DNA of 64,000 nucleotides, taken from Coenobita brevimanus. Lineage: Eukaryota; Arthropoda; Malacostraca; Decapoda; Coenobitidae. The DNA lies in the NCBI GenBank assembly GCA_032717465.1, contig CM064697.1, forward strand, positions 3,111,501 to 3,175,500, in the 5' to 3' direction. Below the pieces are notes generated by a model. The model made no database searches. It worked only from the letters and a program-made list of their open reading frames with translations, and was not told the origin of the DNA. A program made the translations under genes and the position numbers. Below, piece by piece: positions 9,444 to 20,326 of the stretch. Each line of letters begins with the position of its first letter. Position 1 is the stretch's first letter.

Positions 9444-10584
9444 CATCCTATACCCAACACTAAAATTCACAAGGATACATATTTTCTTTCCTACCCCCTT
9501 AAAACGGCCCCCATTCCAACAGAACCATACTGTCAAAAACATATGGAATTTCACAGTACAGGTCACCGGCTCCGTCCACCTGCAATACCTGTAGCCGAAG
9601 TGCAGATCCACCTGTGGCTGTGGCCATCATCCACTTTTTTTCTCTCTCTCTTTTCTAACTTTATTTCTACTACTTCAGACGGTACATAGCAACTACCTAC
9701 ATATACATGGCCACTACAGCCAAACAGAAGCCTTCAAAAACCATCATGAGACACCCACCCTTCAGACACAACCACATCCAGAAAAACACAACCTATACTC
9801 TATCTCTTTTTACTCTAACTTGGTCTAAAAATGCCCTGTGGTCTCTCTCATGGATGCTGTATTGTAAGAATAAAGTATATAAGCACTAAAATATGATGCT
9901 GGTTTTGAAGAACGGCTATGGAAAGCATGTAATAAGAACTTACATTACAAAGAGTACTTACAACCTATTCTCATCCTATACCCAACACTATTTTTCAGAA
10001 GGAAACATTTTTTCCTACCCCCTTAAAACGGCCCCCATTCCAAGGGAACTGTGCTGTGAAAAGCATATGGAATTTCACAGTACAGGTCACTGGCTCCGAC
10101 CATCTGCAATACCGGTGGCCTAAGTGCAGTCCAGTAGCCCAAGTGCAGTCCGCCAAGTGGCTGTGGCCGTCATCCACTTTTTTTTTTCTTTCTTTTTAAA
10201 CTTTATTTTTACTATTTCAGACGGTACATAGCTACTACCTAGATATACAACAGAAACCTTCGAAAACCATCACCAGACACCCACCCTTCAGACTCAACCA
10301 TACCCAGAGAAACACAGCTCTAACTTGGTCTAAAAATGGCTTATGCTCTCTCATGAATGCTGAATTGTATGAATACAGTAAACAGGCATTAATATATGAT
10401 GCCTGTCACAATGAAAAGCTACGAAGTGAATGCAGGTCTAATGTTTTGTTTTTGCCAGTGGGACACGTTAAAAAAAAAAATACCAAAACGTGAAAATTTG
10501 TGCCAAGTTAGAGTGAAATGAGTATACCCAGACTTCAACACAATCATCATCTTTCTCTACTTCAATGCCAACACAATACACAAC

Positions 10585-10765
10585 TCACACACAATGCACT
10601 ATGCCCACAGTGTAATGCTTCCTGCCACACCACACCACACTCACATTTACCACAGTGTAAGGCCTCCCCCCCTCACCACAACACACTACTACAAACACTC
10701 ACATGTACCACAGTGTAGGCCTCCTCCCACACACCACACCACACTACCACAACAGACAATCCTTC
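10585..10765. repeat. ~57-bp tandem repeat, about three units
   Basis: The marker ACCACAGTGTA-GGCCTCC recurs at about 10658 and 10707, with a weaker first copy near 10608. Sequence is CA-rich. The overlapping open frames on the plus strand are a consequence of the repeat. Confidence 0.7.
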
Positions 10766-12439
10766 AACATATACCTTTGGGGCTGCCAGGGTTTCTGTAG
10801 TCAGTCAAGTGGGATTACAAGCCAAGATTTACTAATACATAGCAAATATTCTTCAAAACAGCATAATTTTGATATAATAGGTTTATCATCCACTGACAAA
10901 GGAATTCAATTTATCATGAGAATTAATTTGCTGGAAGGGAAGGTTATGACGGCCAATACAGGTGATAGGAGGGTCAGAGGCATGTAATGATTTTAGCACT
11001 ACAACAACAGGGTCTCTCTATCTCTCATGACAGAAATATTTGAGGTGGGAGCAAAGAATAAACAAGCATTAAGGGGGCCAACTATCAGTACCATGCCTAG
11101 TGAAGTGGACTAATCATCATCATCATCATCATCATCTTCGTAACCAATTATTTTTCAATCATCGTAACCATTTTTCTTTTTTCTTTTTCAAGCAGTCACT
11201 CCTAACCTGTTTATTTATTTTTTTTACACATGGATAAAATGCATAGGGCCCATAAAGCAAAAAGGAAACCCAGGAGAGAGTGAAACTAACTGCAAGCCCA
11301 ATGAAATGGCTCATACACTCATTCACTTACCATTCAAATCCTAGTATCTTACACACACACACACAAAACCATGGGGACATCACACATCCTTGCTCTCTCT
11401 AATCATAAACCACGACAACCCAACCCAACAGACATCAACACCATCACAAACACCCAAACGATACACAGACCAAGAAAACGCAACAATGAAGGAGAAATAT
11501 CAACAGCATAGCCTAAGAATCAGCATAAAGATAGTAATTCTAAAAACGTATCAACCATTGGCTGTCATGTTGGAGACCTTGCAACTTTATACAACATCGT
11601 CTGCCATCATCCAATCCCATGTCACCCCATAAGGAACGTATGAAGCCAGGGCTAGGCATACTGCACAAAATTATCTGCTCAACACATAATACTGCTGATT
11701 TCTGAGATGCCCTGGGTTGAAAGACGATAGAGACCTGACAGGCAAATTGGTTCTTGCTCATGCTTAGGAAAATATGGCAAATGACTGTGTGATAGGAAGA
11801 GATATATCAATCTATCTATAGCCTGACGCCCTAAGCCATATAGTTATAAAATTTCAAACACGTGGCACATTTTCCACCAAACCGATAAGAGTATAACATA
11901 TTCCAATTCAACATATAACTATAGTCAGTTTATTTCCATCTGACAAAACAAGGCAACTTTTATCACTTCAGTACTAAATCATTAATGTATAAAATTCAGT
12001 ATGCCTTAGTGATGGGGTACGGATGAGTCTCCTTGGTTACTAGTCAAATTAACTCTCCAGTCTGACTACACTTGGCCATAAAGCTAACGGTTATCTCTGT
12101 CAGGTGAAGCAAACTGACTATAGAATAAATCAACAGAAATAAAGACACCAAAAAAAAACACCCACATCAATATATAAAACATAGTCAGCCACAAGAAAAA
12201 AATATAAAAAACATAAACCGTATTAACGATAAATGTTCGTATATATGCAGGGAAAAATCTTGTTAATCTCTCACCTAAATTAAGGGAATCAACTGCTATT
12301 TTTAATGAGGGGAATAAACTCAGAATGATTGTTATTCTTGGATATAAATGAAGGGAAACGACTCAAGTTGCTCATCAACCTTTGACATAAATGGTCGTTA
12401 ACTAAGGATGCTTGTTAGTTTTAAAATCTCAGTGCTAAT
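10766..12439. other. no gene; small dispersed-repeat pieces
   Basis: Contains an (ATC)n run at 11113-11136 and a related head block near 11285-11345. A block at 11608-11665 (CCAATCCCATGTCACCCCA onward) recurs at 17281-17345. A short RTE-A-like tail (CTATCTATAGCCTGACGCC, near 11811) and a copy of the 8272-8325 repeat (12024-12075) are also present. The open frames of 60-94 residues show no domain. Confidence 0.5.
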
Positions 12440-12640
12440 TAGGACAATACATTTTTCTTTTTAATGCAGAGAAGCAGAAACTGAAGAGTGCAAGAAATAA
12501 TACACAACAGAGAGCCAAATGCAAGATATCTTACATCTGAAATTCTTGCACACACTGCATTTACAAGACTGGAGGTCACCGGCAGAGGGAAATAGAGATT
12601 GAGAAAAATAAATTCAAGTTGACCTGTTGCCAATTACAAT
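12440..12640 (-). mobile_element. LINE-J 3' fragment
   Basis: On the minus strand the landmarks match 26770-26930: an 'ATGQL' block, a 'FPLP...DLQS' region, 'CKCSVC', and an 'LAFGSLL' 3' block. Frameshifts are present and there is no poly(A). The match to the 26 kb copy is direct; the rest of the element is missing. Confidence 0.65.
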
Positions 12641-13509
12641 CAACCAAAGAAGGACAAGAGTACATATTTTTTTCAGCATGTTTTTTCCTGTGGCTGACTG
12701 TGCAGTACATCACAATGACATAGTAATAATAATAATGCAAATATAACAAGATAATGGGCATAACAATTGGCGTACAAATACAATAACCAACATCAACAGT
12801 TCAGGAGGGACAATATATACAACACACCCATTTTTATTGTTGGGTAAACAAGCACTATGGCTTTTTTGCAGAGTCCTTTTATTTGCCACAGTTATTTACG
12901 ATCTTTTGGGCTGATAATACCTGCTGTTGTGGTGGTCCCTGGCTCATTTTAATTACTAAGAATTAGAGTCAATAATGGAGAAACTAAATACTCGAATTTA
13001 ATCAAAGAAAAGAGGCAATAGGAGCTCCAAAATTCTTACAACCAAGATTATCCTATAATATTCTTCAGACGTGTGTGTGCATCTTTCAGGAGTTTACTCT
13101 GGAAAATGACACGCATATATCCTTAGCAAAGTTTCATAGCTCATTTAGCCACATCTCATTCAAGAAGGTAGATGATCGGCACACACAGATAAGCTACAAC
13201 CAACTGACACTGTTTCACTTAGGCAGCAAATACTGTATTGGCAAAAATGCTGAAATTGATCCTATGTTGGTTCAGAGAAGTGGTTTGATTACAGCACTAC
13301 TACACAGGCATATCCAAACACCTGCCACTGTCCTACTTAGCCAGGAATACAGGACCACAGCAACAGCAGCCCACAATTTACTAAACCAAAATACAGGGCT
13401 GCCCATATATATCTGGTGTTGTCGGCTCAGTCTGCGGGTATGGGGGAAGCACGTATTTTGACAACTTAATTATGCTCCGTTTAACTGGGTATTAAATTAC
13501 CATCATTCC
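12641..13509. other. no assigned feature; one 128-residue open frame
   Basis: The frame at 13075-13461 (plus strand) is the longest non-repetitive unassigned frame in this part. It shows no signal peptide, membrane span or motif I recognise, and its base composition does not differ from its surroundings. It may be chance. The rest is AT-rich. Confidence 0.35.
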
Positions 13510-13610
13510 TTTGTAAATGCTAGTTGAAACATGACTAATATGGTGCTAGTCATGAAGAAGTGCTATGGAAAGGATGTTGGGCCACAGTGCTATCTTATTC
13601 TGCCAGTGAC
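13510..13610 (+). repeat. dispersed repeat block (GTCATGAAGAAGTGC family)
   Basis: The words GCTAGTCATGAAGAAGTGC, then TGGAAAGGATGTTG and GCCACAGTGCTATCTTATTCT, recur with changes at 17108-17180, 17990-18050 and 24843-24905. Weaker forms end the array units near 9190, 9900 and 10400. Identity is unknown. Confidence 0.6.
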
Positions 13611-13654
13611 GTGAGGGAAATGAATCTGCATAAGGACAAAAATCTTGTCTCTTT

Positions 13655-14506
13655 GTGTCATGTTTGTGTCATACCTTGTGCCATGCTTTTGTGTGTCATG
13701 TCTATGTGTGTCGTGTTTCTGCATGTCATGTCTCAGTGGCTGTTCAATTTGTATATGGATGAAGCTATAAGAGAGGTAATAGGAAGGAATGTGAATATAT
13801 TGGTATCTAGTGAGGGAGGGTAAGATGTGGAAATTTCCTGAGCTGTTGCTTGCTGATGATACTGTATTGTGATGAATGTGAACTGCAAGGCTTGGTGCAT
13901 GAGTATGAGGATGTAAGAAACAGAATCCTAAAGAGAATATACATATGGGTAAAGTTATGGTCTTGAGGGAAATCACAGCATACAGAGTGAGACCGGATGG
14001 TGAGGAAATACATAATGAAGGTGCATCCAAGTACTTTAGAGTGATGAGTGAGGATGGAAGGATGTGCTTGAATGGGTACAGCAGGGTTGAAAGGTTGCTG
14101 GATCACTGAAAGCTGTGATAAGACGTTGAGAAATGAGGCTTAGATCCTGTTGGAAGGGCACAAGAGTGAGAGCAGTGGAAATGACCTGAGGAATGTGTGG
14201 AGTTTTATGGACAGACAGATATACAAATGAGGAAGTGGAAAAGTGCTGTGGTGCTATTAGGAGAAATACTTTGAGATAGTTTGGCCATGCAGAGGATGGG
14301 GAATGACAGAATGACTAGAAGGTATGTGTATGATGTGAAGAGGAGGAGAGACCATGGCAGAGACGGAAGACTGGAGTGGAGAGATACAAGGGAGGGAGGT
14401 GTGAGTTGGAGAGAGGGCAGTCAAATAGCAGATAACAGAATGACATGGAGTTAATTTGTTTGGGGCCTCCCCTTATGCGATTGAGATGTCTGGCAATAGA
14501 TAAAAG
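13655..14506 (+). mobile_element. RTE-A LINE, 5'-truncated and decayed
   Basis: From 13726 the copy follows the reverse transcriptase from the 'MSPWLFNLYMD' block, here 'MSQWLFNLYMDEAI'. It continues through a 'LLADDT' box (near 13846-13865), 'HKSRVRAVEM' (near 14160), 'FGHAE' and the 3' end GTCTGGCAATAGATA (to 14506). Several stops and deletions break the frame. The 13655-13730 part repeats a TGTGTCATGT-like word, apparently derived from the codons for the 'GCVMS' motif. Confidence 0.75.
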
Positions 14507-15103
14507 TCAGTGGAGGGTAAAAATCTCTTCTTACCAAAATGATTGAACTTTAAGCAATTACTGAAGAAAATGCAAGAGGAGATATTAAAATACTTGATAA
14601 AAAAATGCAACCAATGGATGCAAACAAGCAATCACTATCAAGTAACAAAGGGTTATGGAAAACAGAAAATGATGCAGGGTAGTGATGGTAAAGCCGACTG
14701 AGCCTCCACCATATCAATCATCAAATAATCAAAATCAATATAAGAATCATCATTCATTATTATTAAAATCATCACTGGAATCATCATCATCATCATCCCA
14801 GCCTCTTCTTCCCACCTAAGGATGGGGTAAGGTATGGTTCAAAATGCAACAACAAAACACATGGGATCAGACATGTTATATATGAACCACCCTGTATTTT
14901 TTAGCATCTGTGGCACATAACCAGGACTTAACTGCATCTGTTTGTGATGTACAGGCATGTGCAAAAGTATGCCACCAATACTCTGCCTGCACTAACTTGT
15001 ATTTCATATTTACCACTCTTCCCCAAATGACTAGAGGGTAACATTCCTTCTGTTGCCAGTTTTCCTGATGCCTGGAACAGACACCTTCATATGGCAATGA
15101 TCA
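14507..15103. other. no gene; one ATC-tailed repeat piece
   Basis: Bases 14770-14840 contain (ATC)n followed by CTTCTTCCCACCTAAGGATG, which also occurs near 17870, 24000 and 27040 in the same orientation. Otherwise nothing was recognised. Confidence 0.5.
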
Positions 15104-15115
15104 GATATTGAATGT

Positions 15116-15299
15116 TTTCATTCATTCATTCATTGCCAGACGCCATGTATCCCAGACGGGGTGGCCAATGGCTTAGAGTTAATTGTTTTACAGGGAGGGG
15201 CACTAATCCTCCACCAACCCCACTTGACACATAGGGATGCCAACAGCATCTGGTGTTCCCAGGCGGTCACCCATCCAAGTACTAACCAGACCCAACGTT
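15116..15299 (-). mobile_element. chimeric SINE: 5S rRNA 3' half + SINE-S body + LINE tail
   Basis: Read on the minus strand, bases 15299-15239 are the 3' half of 5S rRNA, 15238 to about 15175 are the SINE-S body (CCCTATGTGTCAAGTGGGG...GTGCCCCTCC), and the rest is the RTE-A-like end (GGCCACCCC...GGCGTCTGGCAATG) with an (AATG)n tail. The 12-base word GATATTGAATGT is present at both borders (15104-15115 and 15300-15311), which shows that the chimera inserted as one unit by target-primed reverse transcription. Other SINE-S copies in this window have a different head. Confidence 0.85.
15239..15299 (-). pseudogene. 5S rRNA 3' fragment (61 nt)
   Basis: It contains the diagnostic GGTTAGTACTTGGATGGGTG and ACCGCCTGGGAACACC words and ends in TGCTGTTGGC, as animal 5S rRNA does. 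It corresponds to roughly the last half of the ~120-nt gene. The 5' half is absent, so most of the box A promoter is missing although the intermediate element and box C region remain. It is part of a retroposed element and not a working gene. Confidence 0.9.
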
Positions 15300-15311
15300 G
15301 ATATTGAATGT

Positions 15312-17107
15312 CAGATTAAAATAACAGCCTTCAGTTCCTTTACTATCCCCATACAGGAGTAACGTTGATGTGCAGTCCTTACCACATAAAATATTTCAAA
15401 CAACACCTTCCATTCCTACAGCTGGCAGAGAAGTGTCTACATACTTTGCTCATGCTCAGGACAGGATTTATGCAAAACATTTCATAGCCAATGGTTGTGT
15501 ACGGCTGGCCAGTTGTCTATAACCTTGGTCGCTTTACTCGAATCTGGCGAAGATGTCTTCTTTCAGAGCTGACGGCAGCAGGTAAAGAAACTGGTTGTTT
15601 GATACGATTACTAATCAAAGTGGACATCTCGTGACTATCATGAGTGACAAGCCAAGTGGCTTCTGGCTACCCAAGATATAAGTTACTACACTTGGTGGTA
15701 ATATACAACTAGACAGTCAGTGGTGGTGTAAAGAGTTACGGCGCTCCAGCTGGATGTGGCAATATCCGGTATTAAATTAGTCAGTAGCTAGTCCCAGGTC
15801 TCTTCACAAAATGGGGAAACAAAAAATTGGTGAATGACTAGGTGGCTGTGAATGTGAGGTCCAGCATCTGATAGATGTGAACAAAGTGTGCAACGTCTGG
15901 CTTGCAATATCCACTTAAGAACGTATGCCCAATCCTTGAGGCATTGCCTAGGCCGTAAAAAATAAACAAAAAAACTGGCCATCAAACACAACCCCCTCAT
16001 AGAGCATTCCGCCCCCTTACTGTACGGCCACAACGTGGTTATTGCAAGCAAGGCCTGAATGCATGTTTACCTATATAATCATCCACCTGTGTGCCACTTA
16101 TCCTTCCAACATATGCAATGATGGACTCCTTCTCACTGTCCGACAGCCCCCATTACCCACGTCAAAACGAATATATATCATGGCACACAATGGTGGGTTG
16201 TGTGTGCTGTAAAAGTATTGACCCAACCCCCCAGGCATCCCCAATCCCCCAAAACCCCACTAGTAGCAAAGGGACTTGGGGCCACGCTACACGACAGAAT
16301 TATGGCAACTAATTCGGCGAACAATTTTTAAAGTTCATCTTTACGATGCAGACTTCTTGTTCATTTACTGCCGGCGCAAAACTTTAATCTCCTCAGTCTG
16401 ACTTGGCGCTAATTTTTTTTAAAAGCATACCGGTACTTAGCGTTCCAACTTCCACACAGGAATCAACGGGCCGAGGTTCGTAAACAATGAGTAACGCCAG
16501 AACTGCAGGGTCAATTGGTGTGGGTGATTTAAACGGACAACATAGCGACAATATACACAAGTATTAAACAACTGGCCAAACCACAGGCTATAAAAAAATA
16601 TGTCCACTGTGCATCAATTACAATACAAACATCAACATAATAATCAAGCAATAATCATATGTATAATTCACTTGGGTGTCTTCTAGGTGGCTCAGGAGGC
16701 TTGCTAAGAAATCACGTTAGGAAATCACCCCAGCCACAAAGAAGACAAGCCACTTTGACTTAACTAGCACCAGACACTGTTCAACTGAGAGAAACACTAC
16801 TAGCAAAGGCATCAAAAATAACATGAGGAACCTTTCCATCACAAAATTCTTGCAGTATACCGGGTATCTACCTAGCTAACACTTACTGCAATATATCTAC
16901 TATCTATGTGTATCTGTGTACTTTATCTATCAGCTTGAAATATTGCTGAGCTGAGGCAACACCTTAGCAAGGAGACATGCTAATCATGAAGTGCAGGGGA
17001 AAGGTTTCAAAACTATCTGCTACTGGTAAACCTGGGGAATTTACTTACTGTACTCTTGTTACTCTACCCAGGCATAAAATAAGCATCTTAGCAACAGTTT
17101 ATCAAGC
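15312..17107. other. no gene; one SINE-S head fragment
   Basis: Bases 15638-15706 (plus strand) match the SINE-S head: GAGTGACAAGCCAAGTGGC, then CACTTGGTGGTAAT. Its body and tail are missing. The rest has no recognised repeat or coding signal; the longest frames are 73-87 residues without domains. Confidence 0.5.
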
Positions 17108-17180
17108 AGAATGCTAGTCATGAAGAAGTGCAGTGGGATGGATGTACACATGTAGTACTGTGTTATTCTACCACAGAGAT
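17108..17180 (+). repeat. dispersed repeat block (GTCATGAAGAAGTGC family)
   Basis: GCTAGTCATGAAGAAGTGCA is followed by a degenerate ACTGTGTTATTCTACC block, as at 13540. Confidence 0.6.
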
Positions 17181-17280
17181 ATAAGAAAAAAGCAGGTGAA
17201 TGGACAAATCCCAGGCCACGTTACGGTGCAAGAAGTATGATAATTGAGCATAGACGAATATAAATAAGTTAAAAATCTAT

Positions 17281-17350
17281 CCAATCAGCCATCATCCAAT
17301 CCCACGTCGCCCCACAGAGGAGCGTAGGAACCCGGGGCTAGGCAAGTTCG
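17281..17350. repeat. dispersed repeat block
   Basis: CCAATCCCACGTCGCCCCA is followed by GGAGCGTAGGAACCCGGGGC. Related copies are at 11608-11665 and, for the second half, 18295-18345. Identity is unknown. Confidence 0.55.
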
Positions 17351-17565
17351 TCCTGACATTTTAGATGAAAATAACTTAAAAATAAAGCTCATTATTATCC
17401 TTAGACCCCTAATGCATCACTCTCAGTTGAATAAAACCATCTGGTGTTAGTTGGAATAAAGACAGTTGCTCTCCCACTTACGAACAAGAGCTAAGAAGAA
17501 TTGCTGTTGAGATTAAACTCTTATCGGCTTGAGATTTCATTCAGCTGTGTGGTTGCCAGCCTGAT

Positions 17566-17593
17566 AGTGCCAGGGATTGACTCCTGGCACTGC
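17566..17593. repeat. 9-bp-stem hairpin
   Basis: AGTGCCAGG and CCTGGCACT pair around an 8-base loop. The loop region looks superficially like a Pol III B box, but no A box or tRNA fold surrounds it. Confidence 0.5.
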
Positions 17594-17605
17594 ATCATCC
17601 TAGCT

Positions 17606-17843
17606 TATCATCAATCATCGTCGTCGTTGATTGGCCAGTAAAATCAGCACCTAGACTAAGTTAACTGGCCTTCTATATCCTAGTGGTGGAATGATCTAGT
17701 TATGGAGCCTAGCACTAACTATTCTATCATCAATCATCGTCGTCGTCATCAATAGGCAAGTAAAATCAGTACCTAGACTAAGTTAACTGGTCTTGTATAC
17801 CCTAGTGGTGGAACGATCTAGTTATGTAGCCCAGCACTGCTAT
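17606..17843. repeat. tandem duplication, ~119-bp unit x2
   Basis: The second unit starts near 17725. Both contain TCATCAATCATCGTCGTCG, ACCTAGACTAAGTTAACTGG, CCTAGTGGTGGAA and GATCTAGTTATG. Confidence 0.85.
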
Positions 17844-18431
17844 CATAATTAAAATCATCATTAGGCATTATCATCATCATTCCTGACTCCTCTTCCCACC
17901 CAACGATGAGGTCAGGAGTTCTCTATTAAAATATCGTAAGTAGGGGAGCAACTGTTATACTCTGTCCATCTCAACTTGGCTTAAAAGTGATCTGGAAAGG
18001 ATGCAGAGCCACAGTATTGCTAGCCTTGTCTTACTCTGCTTCTGGCCGATGAAATTAGGCTGCCAAGGACAAAACTCTCTGCCAAGTCAAGGTGGACCAT
18101 CCAAAATTTTTCTAACTCACATTTCAGACGAGTGGTTGTAGCTGTAGTTGTAGTAGAAGGAGCTGAGATGTAGAAAAGTTTTCAGGATCAACGCCGCTGG
18201 GAACCTCTATATCTATCACAGGTATTTCCCGAGTTTTGAGGCCACTGAGTATTTTTCAACATTCACCACACAATCTTGTATCACTCTATGAGCAGCGAAG
18301 GAGCCCAGGGCTGGGCAAGTTGGTCCTGACATTCAAGATGAGAGTGACCAGCCACACTCATCCCCGAGTGGCATTACGTTAACGATGAACCCCAACCACC
18401 CTTGGGTATAGCCACGGCATGATGAGAAAAA
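17844..18431. other. no gene; small dispersed pieces
   Basis: Bases 17868-17930 hold an (ATC)-CTCTTCCCACC block of the ATC-tailed family, and 18295-18345 a part of the 17281 repeat. Nothing else was recognised. Confidence 0.45.
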
Positions 18432-18592
18432 TTGAGCCAGCACCACCAGGATCAACTCCAGCAGGCAGCACCACCAGGATCAACTCCAGCAGGCAGCACC
18501 ACCAGGATCAACTCCAGCACAGCAGCACCACCAGGAGCAACGCCAGCACAGCAGCACCACCAGGATCAACGCCAGCACGGCAGCACCAACTC
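18432..18592. repeat. ~29-bp tandem repeat, about five units
   Basis: The unit is CAGCACCACCAGGATCAAC plus TCCAGCAGG-type spacer. It keeps frames open on the plus strand (Gln/His/Pro/Ser/Thr-rich), but no gene context surrounds it. Confidence 0.85.
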
Positions 18593-18719
18593 AGCAATCG
18601 CAGGAACACCAGCCTGAGTAACACAGACGGACCCTGAAAATAAGGCAAGGTTTTAGGAGATACTCTCAAGTGTGTTCAAACTTAATCCTTTTGTCTGTGG
18701 AGGAGTTCAATATGGATCT

Positions 18720-18905
18720 TAATTAACCCCTAGTGTATTGGTGCTGGATGGGGGGGGGGGGGGGGGAGGGCTGCCTGACTACATTTACACTTCTCAATGC
18801 CACACCTATCCCGCAAGAGGAGAATGATGGACTACAGAAGGGTAACTCAGCCTGCAGTCCACTGGGATAATGTTCTGCTGTGCCTGGGGTTGAACTACTA
18901 TTAGT
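18720..18905. repeat. poly(G) tract and dispersed 'GTGGACTGCAG' repeat
   Basis: A run of 17 G starts at 18750. It is followed by a block with CAAGAGGAGAATGATGGACT and CAGCCTGCAGTCCACTGGG, related to 24185-24250 and 24660-24780. Identity is unknown. Confidence 0.6.
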
Positions 18906-19539
18906 ACACAAGACCTAAGATGAACAAATCCATTTTACATCATCTGTCTGGCTCAAATCCTTGGTTATAGTCCCTCAAGTACTTCCTTATTCCCAGCAGA
19001 ACAAGAAGTTCCGACGGCTCTGCATTATTTACCGAACTCTTCATGACTGGCTTTATTCCTGTGTTAATGTTTTGTTACAACTCAGCACTGAATAAGGACA
19101 GATGGCAGTTTAAACAGATAGATGGTGGCAAACTGGGTAGTAGATAGATTCCTTCACAATGATGGCCGTCTCCTAATATAAATGAAAGAGTCTGGTGGTA
19201 GCAAGTATATTATGACAAGAACAGAAGGCCCTTTGGCAAAATTCAAAAAAGTCACAATAGGACGCTTACCTGAGAGTGGAGGCAGGTGGTTGGTATTACC
19301 GTGATTGGGCAGCTGGTTGGTATTAATTTGGCAGCTGGTTGTGGTTTTCTTCTCCCCTTTCTCCGTCTCTGCTGGCAGTTTCCACAGCTGGGTCAATTAA
19401 CACACCTGAAAAAATAGTACACATTAGTTCCTTCCTTCCAAACCTTGATTAACAAAAGTATCTGGTTAGCAGCAAGAACAATATAACCTGAGAACAGTAA
19501 GGTTTAATTACATGGCAGTAAGAATATGCGAAGTCTGTA
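18906..19539. other. no gene or recognised repeat
   Basis: Contains two short direct repeats of GGCAGCTGGTTG (near 19308 and 19331). The 80-residue minus-strand frame at 19154-19396 has no domain. Confidence 0.35.
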
Positions 19540-19812
19540 GTAATAATAATAATAATAAATAATAATAATAGTAATAACAATAATAATAATAATCGTTTCA
19601 TTTTTAAAGGCTCCAACATGCTTGCATGAGTCGGCCTTGGTCACCTAATGGCGGCTCTCCATGCTGCACGATCTATTGCAGCCTCCCTGTTCAGTCCCTT
19701 AACCCTAAGGTCACACTTAATGACCTCGTCCCATGTCTTTCTCAGTCTACCCCTCATAACCCCACCCCCAATATTAACATTTCTCACCATCCTCACCCAA
19801 TTGTAATGCCAG
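19540..19812 (-). mobile_element. RTE-like LINE family B, 3' end with (ATT)n tail
   Basis: Read on the minus strand, the C-terminal coding block runs 'NWVRMVRNVN', 'RGRLRKTWDEVI', 'LNREAAIDRAAWRAAI', then ATGTTGGAGCCTTTAAAAAT, then an (ATT)n tail at 19542-19595. Single-frame coding plus a short UTR and simple triplet tail is typical of RTE-type LINEs. It is truncated to about the last 70 codons. Confidence 0.8.
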
Positions 19813-20040
19813 CATGATCCCCTGACCTAAATCCCTTTGATTTCTACCTGTAGGGCCATCTAAAATCACTAGTTTATGAAATGTCTGTTGACACTGAGGA
19901 TGAACTACTGTCCCCGTTCACGAGATTGTATGCGTACTACAACACGTGCATTTGCGCTTGTGCGTAGTTTGTGGTTCGGCGATGTCAAGTATATAATGAA
20001 GGTGGAGGGAGACATGTGGAACCCCTGTTGTAATGTACGT
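19813..20040 (+). pseudogene. IS630/Tc1-mariner-type transposase C-terminal remnant
   Basis: Plus-strand translation gives 'SPDLNPFDFYLWGHLKSLVY', the conserved block around the last catalytic acidic residue in this superfamily. After a break it continues with a 'VRRCQVYNEGGGRHVEPLL' tail. An in-frame TGA precedes SPDLNP and the part between is shifted, so it is dead. The upstream catalytic motifs are absent. The start abuts the family B LINE fragment. Confidence 0.7.
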
Positions 20041-20326
20041 ACATGAGTCTGTTTTCATGTAATTTCATTAGTCTGGTGGGGATTGTTTAATTCCACTAAT
20101 GTCAAACATTATGATACAGTTAACAAAATCATTTCTCAGTGACAGACACTGAGATTGCAAGAAATACTGATTGTTATTTTTCAGAATCATACTCCATTTA
20201 CTTTGCTACCATACTGAATGTTATGCAGATGTCAGAGAGCTGGGAGTTAATGTGGAAATGGTAGCATATCTGCATCGGTGAGCAGGTCACAACCGTATGC
20301 TGTGTACTACACCACGATTTATTACA

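Larger units (their letters stand above)
8540..10440. repeat. three-unit array, unit ~0.5 kb
   Basis: Units begin near 8540, 9446 and 9974. Each contains in order AAAACGGCCCCCATTC, GGAATTTCACAGTACAGGTC, a CGGCTCCG-type block, GTGGCTGTGGCC, a pyrimidine run, CCATCA-AGACACCCACCCTTC and GGTCTAAAAATG. Unit 1 is longer because it contains an (AT)n expansion, a 60-bp LINE end (9074-9134) and a SINE (9255-9443). No coding function is apparent. Confidence 0.8.

Noticed and set aside
13075..13461. 128-residue frame as a novel gene
   Set aside because: No motif, conservation evidence or gene signals; the length is possible by chance in 64 kb. Kept only as a note.
15239..15299. Functional 5S rRNA gene
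   Set aside because: Only the 3' half is present and it is enclosed with a SINE body by one target duplication.
17566..17593. tRNA gene or SINE head suggested by a B-box-like word in a hairpin
   Set aside because: The loop is eight bases, no A box lies upstream and no cloverleaf can be drawn.
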